From positions 1 to 64,000 of the forward strand of contig VTPC01003972.1 in NCBI GenBank assembly GCA_011009095.1: a stretch of 64,000 bases of DNA, given 5' to 3'. Origin of the DNA: Ignelater luminosus. Lineage: Eukaryota > Arthropoda > Insecta > Coleoptera > Elateridae. A program made the position numbers and the translations under genes. The notes under the pieces were generated by a model. That model was not told the DNA's origin. It did no database searches and worked only from the letters and a program-made list of their open reading frames with translations. This document shows, one piece after another, positions 12,233 to 21,795 of this stretch. Positions within the stretch are counted from its first letter, which is position 1. Each line of letters starts with the position of its first letter.

Positions 12233-12234
12233 TA

Positions 12235-13507
12235 TTTAGGAGCTTAAAATAAAATCGATTCTCAATCAATTCTATAAATAATTAGTTAGTTTTTAAACTA
12301 TAACTATCAATTTTGCTATTCTATTAATTAAAATCGGAAAACCTCACAAATTTTTTAAAAATGCACACATAATATTTAATCTGTGATGAAACACATACAC
12401 AGCATTTTAAAATATTTCTATAAATTTGAGCAATTGGTTCCCGGAAATTGCATCAAAACCGTTTCATCCAAATGCAATTTCTCGAACACGGTGTATCGAA
12501 AACACATTTAACTTAAAATATAGTTTACAATCGTAACAAAGGTATTCTGTTTGTTAAGCAAATTTGTTTCGTAAAATTTTCTAAAATTGAAAAACTCGTA
12601 TCATCAAAAGTAGAAAGAAAAATGAAAACAAGATCTGTCGAAAGTACTAAAAATGCGAAATGTATTTTAAGCGTTTTCTAAAAGTAGTAGTAGTTTACTG
12701 CAAAGACTTTTCTTCTTAAATTGAGATAAGATGATCAAATATGGGCATTGGGTACGCTTAAGCGTTTTTTCTTGTAATTCCTTTGGCATTGAGATGAAAA
12801 AGACCGCTTACCCTTGTCTACACAAAATTCTTTTCCTATTCAAAACGAAATCTAATCATTTCAAATGTAAGATGCCCTTCTACCCAAAGTTGCTAATTTC
12901 GTCTCTCTTTGAGAACAAAGAATGGAAATAATATTGTAAAGAATTAAAGTTTTATACTAGAACAAAATTTTGTATTACCTATAATTAAAATTTGTGACAA
13001 AGGGTTACAACTATCCCTTTTCTTAAAAAAAAAAAAAAAAAATGCTTAGTGACTAGGAAGATCAGCGAGATCCTACACTAACGGTGAAAGTTTCTTAGGA
13101 ATTATACCATCAGTATATTTAAGGGGCAGTTTAAAAGAGAAATCTTTAGCGGTATCGGATAAAAGAAATTTCGCTTCCAAACGTGCTCCCCTATGTTAAA
13201 TTCCACGTTTCCCTCTCAAATTATAATGACCGGCATTTCTCGCATAGGCTGAATCTAGACACTGTTTTACCTTTTTATGTAATTCAGGAAGATGTTCCAT
13301 CTTCTACATGCTTAATACGTCTACCTAGAGGGAGATTAATCCTAGCATCTCTATAGAAGTGGGCACATATCTACCGCAAACTAAATAATTTGGCGAAAAG
13401 TCAGTCACCTCGTGGGCTTCACTACAATGGCACTACCGACCTTGTATAAATTTGTATCCCATTCTCTATGGTCATTTATGTTGTTACGAACAGCGACAAT
13501 GATGACT
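12235..13507. other. No recognisable gene; poly-A run
   Basis: Non-coding by eye on both strands. A homopolymer of about 18 A lies at 13025-13042, which could be the tail of a very short retroposed sequence, though no body is recognisable upstream. Confidence 0.35.
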
Positions 13508-14048
13508 ATGTTCACTAGGGTGGAGTGAAAAAATTAATTTTTGATTTTTTATTTCTAATAGCGATAAAAATTTGTGTACTTGTGTACTAGTTAATCAAAA
13601 AAAAAAATTTTCAGCTTTGGATAATGTTAAGAGGGTCCCCAGCGCTAATGAATATTTGGAAATACAGAATAGAATAGAATTTATTTAGCAGATTTGCTAT
13701 TTACATTATTACTGTTATACAGATTCGTTAATTAGTTATACTGTGTGCAACAGTGCATTGTGCAGAAATCACGCGGTGTCTTGTCATAGCGAAGTCGGAT
13801 GTGACGTGTTCTGTGGACGGTATACCGTTATAGGATGAATCATAAACTACCAACCCCTGTGTGATGAATTCTGTTTTTAGTTTCAGAGAGAGATTTTGTT
13901 TAATATTGTTGTATTTTACATCGCGCTTTATTCTGTAGAAAAAACGTGTGGTTTTGGAAGTGAGAGTTACCAAGTATGTAGTATATTATAATGTATTGTA
14001 ATATTTTATAATTTCGAAGTAATATTAACCTTCTTAAAATCTTCTAGA

Positions 14049-16179
14049 ATGTTACGAATTGATCCTGATCCACCTACAACTAAGCAAAAGGTGAAGTGTC
14101 CTATATTTGGAGCACCACAAACGTTATCTGCCTTTGTTTTACCGACATACGAAGATGTCGCAAAATTTTATTTCTTTACAAGAACTGTTTTAAAGTCAAA
14201 CAAGGCAAGTAAGGACCCAAATGTGTCTCTATAAGTGAAATAGTTGCAGTGAAAGTAGAAGAAATATGGAAAAATGCGTCAATACCAACGGTGTCTCATA
14301 CCAGGGTTTTGCAGCTGATAAGAGCACATAATGATAAATACCTTAAACTTTTAAAGCCATTTAAGGGACGTCAAAATGAGAAAAAGTATCAGGAGAAATT
14401 GGTGAATTTTCGTATTGAATGCAGAAACAAATTTTTTGATATAGCTGCCTGCAAGTGCCCAAGTGACAACTGTAAGTGCGAGAAATCACGAAAGATTCCT
14501 GCTAAAGAGCGCGAGTTTCTTGATGATCAACGCTGTTTCAGGAAAATGTGCATTGCAAATGTGGATCAAAAGGAAATAACAGCTTTGCAAAAAAGACTTA
14601 AAAGAAAGCACCTGGAAGAGGAAAGGCAAGCTGCTGCTTCAGAATCATCTGTCACTGCTACTAAATCACCAGAAGAGTTTGTACGAACTGATACTGCAAA
14701 AAGTGACTCATCAAGTGCAAATGAGAACTGGGGTTCTGTTGCTTCAACCTCGAAGCAACCTCAGGTTTGTATCACTCCAAAGCAAATGCGTCTTCGCCTT
14801 CCTAATGTGGCAAAAATAAGTGATCGCTATGGTTTGTCTGACAGAGCAGCTGCAGTTGTAGCAACTGCTGTTCTTCAAGATGTTGGTCTTGTGTCAAAAG
14901 CAGATTCTGATAGCGTTATTGATAGAGGCAAGTTGAGAAGAGAAATAGGAAAGCAAAGGCAATCTGCTTTAAAAGAACGTGAAAAGAACCTGATTGGACT
15001 ATTCTTTGATGGAAGAAAAAACAAAACAATTGTAAATGAGAAGAAAGAGCGCAAGCACTATAAGAAAATTGTAATGGAAGAACATATTTCTCTAGTAAGT
15101 GAGCCAGGTTCTACTTTTATTGCACACACTTCCCCATTAAGTGGCTCATCTCAAAATATTCAAAGAGGTATTGTGAACTTTTTAAGAAATAAAGATATTT
15201 CCACAAAAGATCTGATTGAAATAGGATGTGATGGAACAGTGATAAATACAGGAAGAAAAGCAGAAGTTATACGTCTGTTTGAACTGTACCTTGGAAGATC
15301 ACTTCAGTGGCTTATATGTCTGTTGCACATTAATGAGCTACCATTAAGGCATTTGCTGCAGAGCATGGATGGGGTGACAAGTGGACCTAATTGTTTTTCT
15401 GGGCCAATTGGAAAGTTGCTCAACAGTTGTAAACAAAAAGATATCGTTCAGTTTGGAGCAATGTCAGCTGACATACCATCCGATATTCCGTCTGATCTTA
15501 GCTTTAACCAAAAATACTTGCTCGAAATATGGAGGGCAGTATCAAATGGGACCTGTCCAGAGGATCTTGCAAAAAGGAATCCAGGAAAGTTATCAGACGC
15601 CAGGTGGTTTACTACAGCTAACAGAATTCTACGCCTATAAATAGCGACTGAAAATCCAGTGTCACAACTGAAAACTATGTAGTAAAAGTATATGCACCTA
15701 TGTGGTTCACTATAAAACAACATCCATCATGTAAGGACGGCTCTCGACACATATGGAAGTTAATCCAACTCTCTCGATGTCTGTCTGATGAAGTAAAAGT
15801 AATTATTTATCCAGTAATACAAATAAATGCTTACGCCAATCATCCCGAACATATCCTGCTATCAATGATTACAGACGACCGTTGCCATATTCCTGAACTG
15901 GGACTTCGTCGTGTTTTGAGAGCAAGGAAGGAAGCAAGACTTGGTGTTCGTGAATTTGTTATACCATCTTTAAATTTCAATGCAAATGACTTTCCAAATT
16001 TCCCTTGTCATTCACAAGCTGTGGAAAGGTGTATAAAGATGGTTACGGAGGCGTCAGAGAAAGTTTGCGGATTGGAATCCAGAGACGGCTTCATTGCAGC
16101 TTTGTTACAATCAAGAATAATGCCTTTTTTAACACAAAATCTGACTGTAATATACAATAAAACCTCTATAAAAAATTAA
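14049..16179 (+). pseudogene. hAT-like transposase pseudogene (widespread arthropod type)
   Basis: Three open segments belong to one former gene. 14049-14234 starts at an ATG (MLRIDPDPPTTKQK) and is cut by a frameshift near 14228, in a TCTCT run. 14249-15640 carries most of the protein. A TAA at 15638-15640 stands where the family has tyrosine, and a frameshift near 15680 leads into 15700-16179 (VYAPMWFTIKQHPSCKDGSRH). In the central segment I see a cysteine cluster CKCPSDNCKC (residues 68-77), LFFDGRKNKT (D254), EIGCDGTVINTG (D328), CLLH (C357 to H360) and ARWFTTANR (R452, W453). The CxxH and RW motifs are those of hAT catalytic domains. It would excise and insert the surrounding element. 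The C-terminal end seems complete, 19 bases before the foldback insertion. Confidence 0.8.
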
Positions 16180-17367
16180 TTTTAATTTCTACTTTTATAT
16201 ACAGGGTGAGTTTTTTTCGATGTTTAGTATGGGGATCTTGGAAACTAGCGGAGATAGAGAGAAGATTAAATGGGGAAAGAATTGCAGTTTACGAGCTCAA
16301 TTTAATGAGCTTTTTGTTTTAAAAAAAAATGCGTAGCTAACTAGATATCTCGCAAAAATAGTTTTTTTGTTATTTTGTTTGGTACCTATAGCTCTGTTAT
16401 TATTGACTTTAGAAAACATGTGTAAAGGAAAAAGTTGTAGGTAATTATGTGCTTAATGATACAGCCTAACTCAAGTTTTTATTTAAGTTATGACACAAGC
16501 TTGTGTTTTTTCTAATGAAAATCATAGTCGGCCATGACGTTATAAAAAAGGCCTTTTTTCAACAATTCTAACGATATACCACTTGACATAGTTATTTTTG
16601 TAAATAAATTAATTATGGCCCTGTTTTTCTTTTCATTTTCGAACTGTTCAAGTAGGACGCTATGGAAACAATTGATTAATAATAAAATTCAAGTTTTTTT
16701 ATTTTAATTTCAAAATTATAAACATAGTTATTTTAAATAAAAATAATTTCTGAGAAATCAATAAACAGAGAATGACAAACGATAAATTAAGAAACAATAA
16801 AGGAAATTAGAATACAAAGCAGTACCAAAACAACGTAATTAAACTTAGTAAAGTATTTACGACTAAACATGTTCAAAAGGTCTAACATTATGATTAATGC
16901 ACAAGTTACACCATTTTAAAACAGAATTTGTTGCTTTTCTAACGGAACGTACATCAATATTAGCAAAAACTTCTAGTACAGATCTCTAAAGTCATCTACT
17001 GTTTCGTACGACTCTTGATATACCCTATCTTTTTATTTTTATGACACCAAATGTAACACTGAATCATATCACGCTTTTCTTGATGAGAAAAACTTATATT
17101 GATAATTTACGAGACCAAAATCAACATTAATTATAAACTAAATGATTTGCACCTGTCAATAAGTAATTGTCGTTTGCATCTGTTAATTGTTTCCATAGCA
17201 TACTATGTTAACAGCATTTTTAGTTTTTAGTTACACCTATGAATGAAGTACCTATTTTTATCTAAATCTGCTTTCTTCACTTACCTTAAATACTTTACTT
17301 ACTTCAATTACGTTGTTTTGGTACTACTTTATTTATATCCTAATTTCTTTTACTGTTTCTTAATGTA

Positions 17368-18672
17368 AAGGGTTTTCCAATAAGAGGTGTTATTTTGAAT
17401 AGCCCGCTATTTCGGTAGATGTCACTTTTGAAGCTATCATTTTTTGACATTTGACAAGTAGAAACTACGCCATTAATAAATATGGAACGATACACGCTTC
17501 AACAACGCATTGAAATTATTAAAATTCACTATAAAAATGGTGAAAATTTGGCAGAGACGGTTCGTAAAACTCGAACATTTTTGGGTCACCGTGAAGCACC
17601 TTGTCGGGCCGCAATACAGAAATTGGTGAAAAAATTCGAGCTCTTGGGACAAGTTAGTGATGTGAAGAATAAAACCCGTGCACGTCGCTCAAGAACAGAC
17701 GAGAATATTGCTGTTGTAGCCGAAAGTGTTAAAGAAAACCCAGGTTTGTCCATTCCTCGTCGTTCTTTGGAATTAGCCATTCCACAAACGTCATTACACC
17801 GTATTTTGCATAAAGATTTGGGTCTTAAGGCTTATAAAGTCCAGTTAACACAAGAACTCAAGCCGGCCGATCATCAACAACGTCGTGTCTTTGCTGATTG
17901 GGTCGTTGAAATGCACGAAAATGATCCAGAATTCCATCGAAAAATCATCTTGAGTGATGAGGCCCATTTCCACCTCGGTGGCTTCGTCAACAAGCAAAAT
18001 TGTCGGATCTGGGGCTCAGAAAATCCAAGAGTTATTGTTGAAAAGTCTCTCTATCCTCAACGTGTGACTGTTTGGTGCGGTTTATGGTCCGGCGGAGTCA
18101 TTGGACCTTACTTTTTCGAAAATGAGGCTGGAGCAACAGTTACGGTGACTGGATTGCGCTATCGAGAGATGATTAACGATTTTTTATGGCCGGAATTGGA
18201 TGGTATTGATCTGGACAACGTTTACTTTCAACAAGACGGCGCTACGTGCCACACAAGCAACGAAACCATTGATCTTTTACGGAAAAAGTTTCCGGACCGT
18301 GTTATCTCTCGAAGAGGTGATCACAATTGGCCACCGAGATCTTGTGATTTAACACCTTGCGACTTCTTTCTTTGGGGCCACGTGAAAGAGAAGGTCTACG
18401 CCAACAGCGCAGCGTCGATTCAAGACCTCAAAGATGGAATTCGTGAGGCTATCGAGGACATAGGGCAGCCACTTTGCGATTTGGTTATGGAAAATTTCAT
18501 GAAAAGGACATTGTCCTGTAAGCGTGGTCGTGGTGGTCATTTGCCTGATGTTATTTTCCACTATTAACGGCATACCTTCCTCTTTATAATGAAATAAACA
18601 TCCGATCATTTATATTAAAAAATGGCACTTTTCTTTGAATATCAAAATAACACCTCTTATTGGAAAACCCTT
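17368..18672 (+). mobile_element. Complete mariner-like element inserted in the right foldback arm
   Basis: The left end (from 17368, AAGGGTTTTCCAATAAGAGG) and the inverted right end (to 18672) are identical for about 31 bases, reaching TGTTATTTTGA. TA lies on both sides (17366-17367, 18673-18674). Deleting the element with one TA rejoins the foldback arm so that it matches the left arm without a break (CTAATTTCTTTTACTGTTTC outside, TCATTTGTCATTCTCTG inside). Perfect ends and an open gene make it the youngest layer of the nest. Confidence 0.92.
17482..18567 (+). CDS. Mariner-like transposase, 361 aa, intact, D-D(36)D
   Basis: Starts MERYTLQQRIEIIKIHYKNG at a clear ATG about 110 bases inside the left end. 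Residues 1-125 make the two helix-turn-helix DNA-binding parts, with a basic linker near 64-71 (TRARRSRT). The catalytic domain has SDEAHFHLGG (D159), FQQDGATCHTS (D252) and PPRSCDLTP (D289), again 36 residues between the last two, then DFFLWGHVKEKVYAN and a C-terminus ending LPDVIFHY. All expected blocks are present and uninterrupted, and the length is typical. The stop is followed about 20 bases later by AATGAAATAAACA, a plausible poly-A signal. It is related to, but clearly different from, the transposase at 11041. Probably functional or very recently so; activity is inference. Confidence 0.93.
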   Translation: MERYTLQQRIEIIKIHYKNGENLAETVRKTRTFLGHREAPCRAAIQKLVKKFELLGQVSDVKNKTRARRSRTDENIAVVAESVKENPGLSIPRRSLELAIPQTSLHRILHKDLGLKAYKVQLTQELKPADHQQRRVFADWVVEMHENDPEFHRKIILSDEAHFHLGGFVNKQNCRIWGSENPRVIVEKSLYPQRVTVWCGLWSGGVIGPYFFENEAGATVTVTGLRYREMINDFLWPELDGIDLDNVYFQQDGATCHTSNETIDLLRKKFPDRVISRRGDHNWPPRSCDLTPCDFFLWGHVKEKVYANSAASIQDLKDGIREAIEDIGQPLCDLVMENFMKRTLSCKRGRGGHLPDVIFHY

Positions 18673-19899
18673 TATCATTTGTCATTCTCTGTTTATTAGT
18701 TTCTCAGAAATATTTTTATTTAAAATTGTAACTTCATCGGAATAAACATTTCACATCAAAGTAATTATGTTTATAATTTCGAAATTAAAAAAACAATTTT
18801 AATAACTAACTTAAATTTTATTATCAAACGCGATGCACATCTATCAATTGTTTCCATAGCGTACTACTTGAACAGTTCGAAAATGAAAAGAAAAAAGGCC
18901 ATAATTTATTTATTTATAAAACTAACTATGTCAAGTGGTATATCGTTAGAATTGTTTAAAAAAGGCCTTTTTTTATAACGTCATGGCCGACTATAGTTTC
19001 CATTAGAAAAAACACAAGCTTGTGTTATAACTCAAAAACTATAGCTTAAATAAAAAATTCGGTTAGACTGTATTATTCAGCACACAATTACCTACAACTT
19101 CTTTCTTTATACATTTTTTCTAACGTCAATAATAACAGAGCTATAGGCACTGAACAAAACAACAAAAAAACCATTTTTGCGAGATATCTAGTTAGCCATG
19201 CACTTTTTTTAAAAAACAAAAAGCTCATTAAGTTAAGCTCGTAAAACTGCAATTCTTTCCCAATTTAGTCGTCTCTCTATCTCCGCTGGTTTCCGAGATC
19301 CCCATACTAAACATCGGAAAAAACTCACCCTGTATAAGCTGTGGGGGGATAGACACTTTTTATATTAATTTGATTTTTGAGTAAAAATAATACAAAGCAC
19401 CTAACTATCGTGTTTCATTTTGATAAATATTGTTATTATGCTTTCCTTAGAATATTCAAGCGGTCTGGGGATGCTGAAGAAAACATTCAAATATCTTGCA
19501 ATTTTTACAGTAAGTTACACTCATGTATACACAACTTTTCCGCACTATTAGAAATTTGAACTTAAAAAATTGTTTTTCGGCCGTTTTCACTCCACCTTAA
19601 TGTTCACCCTTTCAATAGCATTGTAAAGTTACTGGGCTTGGGAAAGTTTAAGATAGCTGTTAACTTTTCGGTACAGGTACGCAAACGTTTATGATCAACT
19701 ACATACCCTAGGTATCTTCACCTCGAACGACAAAAATTAAATTTTTCAAAATTGACCGTTAAATCCAGCAAAGCTAGAACGTTAAAGGGAATACAGCACC
19801 TCTTACTGCATGAATGATGATACAATAAAAGGGCTACTTCATAAAATTTGTAAAAAGATTCTTACCTTTCCTAACCACTCTGATCTCTTGTCCGGATTG

Positions 19900-20590
19900 G
19901 ACTTAGGAAGACTTGTGGAAGAAGGAGTTGAAAGAAACACTAATTCTGTTAGAAATTGGATTTGGTACATCTAGGGCAAGCAGTCTTGAAGACTCCCTTA
20001 ATACCACACTCGAGAAAAAATATAGTACGATATTTAGGGCACTGATAATATGTATGTCCCAACATGACACAAATCCAACAACTCAAATTCCTGATAAGCT
20101 TGACTTTTGTAGTTTGTTTTAAAAGTCCTGAAATATTAGAGGGTTGATATAATAATTCAGGCCCTAACAAGTCAGAAACCTTAGCAGAAGGCTGAATAAA
20201 TGTGCTAGCATGTGGCATATTCTGTTCAATAATACGAAAAGTCATTTTTGGGTCTTCTAAATTTTTAATGTTTGAAAGGATAAGACCCTCGAAAAAAGAC
20301 GGTTGCAAATTTCGCATAACAACTTGAAGTTTGATAGAATCAAAAGCAGCAACTAACAACGTATTGAAATTTTTTCCATAATCAATTGTCGTAGTCATAC
20401 GGCAGGAAGTCTATTTTTCATCGTTCTACAATTTCATCCCAAGAAGACACCAAAGCACGAACGGATCTAACCAAATTAATGTCTTATGTTTAAGCAGATC
20501 ACAAGCAAAAACAAATCATTATTATTTCGTTACCCCTCTTGCTTGCCATAATTCGTGAACTCGTTCTAGAAAACTAGTGGTATAGGGTAA
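19900..20590 (-). pseudogene. Retrotransposon gag fragment with CCHC zinc knuckles
   Basis: Leftwards from about 20590 I read FLERVHELWQARGVT, then VRALVSSWDEIVER and DFLPYDYD, the core of a Retrotrans_gag domain in insect Gypsy-type elements. After a frameshift near 20400 an open stretch (20398-19949) continues with VVMRNLQPSFFEGL and SDLLGPELLYQPS. It ends in a zinc knuckle CWICVMLGHTYYQC (C-x2-C-x4-H-x4-C) and a second, damaged one (LECGIKGVFKTACPRC, first Cys replaced by Phe). Gag packages element RNA. No protease, reverse transcriptase or LTR is recognisable around it. It lies between the hAT end and a dead mariner. Confidence 0.72.
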
Positions 20591-20629
20591 ATTTCGACTA
20601 ACCCGTTTGATCTAGTGGTACGAGGCTTG

Positions 20630-21795
20630 CTGAAAAGATTTCTGCAATTGGGTACTTCCGGGTGGTGCCAGCGTTGTACCATTGTGAAATCCGAAACATT
20701 GTCATTTCTAGCCTATAATTTAGTTGACAGTTCGTATCCAAGCTAACCAGTTCTGTTTGTATAGCGTTTTAAAAAAAGTAATTTTGTGAAAAAATGGAAC
20801 TCTCACATGAACATTTTCGAGCAATGATTTTTTACAATTTTCGAAGCAACTTAACACCCAAACAATACATCGAACGGCTTAATGCGGCTTTTAGTGAGGA
20901 AGTTCCATCGAATTGGTTTGCTAAGCCCTTTTCTCAGTGATGCATTTTGTGAATATCGTCCATCCACGTCTACTATTGCCACTAACGTTGATATTGTGCG
21001 TGAAATGATTGAGCGAGATCGGCATGTAACATACCGTGAAATAGGGGTCACCTTGGGCATTGAGATGAAAGCAATACACACGATTTTACACGATCATTTA
21101 AACGTAGGGAAGCTTTGCAATCGCTACATTTCACATAATTTGAGTGAAGCTCAAAAGAAGAATCGTGTGAATTGGGGCACAAAATGCAGAAGTAATTCAA
21201 CCAAATTCATTCAAATTTAATGTACGACATTGTTACTGGTGGCAAAAGTTGGATCTACTCATACGAGCCGGAAACTAAACAACAATCCACTGTTTGGATG
21301 TTTCCACAAAAGTTGTTCGTTCACGCAGTGCTGCAAAAGAAATGGTCGCTTGTTTCTTCTGCATTTTTGGAAGTGTGGCAACCACAGCTTTAGAGGATCA
21401 AAAAACTGTGAACGCTGAATTGGTACACAACAATTTGTTTGCCGAAAGTCATTGGTGAAATCAGAAAAAACAATCCAAATTGGTACATTCTTTTTTACCA
21501 TGGCATGCCCAGAAAGCTTCACAATCTGTCGACTTTTTAGCCAGTGAAAAAGTAAAACTGATGTCGCGTTGTCCGTATTCGCCTGATCTAGCACTAAATG
21601 ACTTCTTTCTGTCCCCGACAATCAAAAACAGGATATGTGTTGAACATTATTTTTCGCCTGCAGCAGCCCTTGAGGCATTTAGGCAATTGGTTTCTGAGGT
21701 ACCAGCTTCATATTGGAAGAACTGCTTCGACAATTAGTTTGAGCATATGAAAAAGTGTATTGATGCTAAGGGCGAATATTGTGAAAAACAATTAA
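20630..21795 (+). pseudogene. Mariner transposase pseudogene (DD34D type)
   Basis: A 5' leader starting near TACGAGGCTTGCTGAAAAG (20630) precedes an ATG at 20793 (MELSHEHFRAMIFYNFRSNL). Frameshifts and stops separate later blocks: RPSTSTIATNVDIVREMIE, VTYREIGVTLGIEMKAIH, YISHNLSEAQKK, SPDLALNDFF and the C-terminal AFRQLVSEVPASYWKNCFDN, then CIDAKGEYCEKQ ending near 21791. The GDES motif of the first catalytic Asp reads GGKS, and the HDNA motif of the second is gone (YHGMP); only the third Asp remains. The matching right terminal repeat is not visible. Clearly dead. Confidence 0.85.

Larger units (their letters stand above)
16200..19334. mobile_element. Foldback element: long inverted arms, interrupted by a mariner
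   Basis: The left arm begins TACAGGGTGAG at 16200 and runs inwards to about 16870. The right arm ends CTCACCCTGTA at 19334 and runs outwards from about 17285, split by the mariner at 17368-18672. Arms match almost base for base over some 650-700 bp, at roughly 90 percent by eye; for example TGTTTAGTATGGGGATCT on the left is mirrored on the right. TA flanks both ends (16198-16199, 19335-19336). The central loop, about 16870-17285, has no gene but contains another copy of the arm motif CAATTGTTTCCATAGCATAC. With no transposase of its own it must have been mobilised by another element; the ACAGGGTG terminus and TA site suggest a Tc1/mariner-type source. Confidence 0.8.
13516..19599 (+). mobile_element. 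hAT-like DNA transposon with 8-bp target duplication, host of two nested insertions
   Basis: The left end TAGGGTGGAGTGAAAA (13516) and the inverted right end TAAGGTGGAGTGAAAA (ending 19599) match at 15 of 16 positions and fit the hAT terminus pattern YARNG. The subterminal motif ATTTCTAATAG is shared on both sides. Both ends are flanked by the identical 8-mer ATGTTCAC (13508-13515 and 19600-19607), which fits the hAT target preference nTnnnnAn. Inside are a broken transposase gene and a 3.1-kb foldback insertion (16200-19334). Without that insertion the element is about 2.9 kb, a normal autonomous hAT size. The remaining 5' part (13516-14048) and 3' part (19337-19599) show no other gene. Confidence 0.85.
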
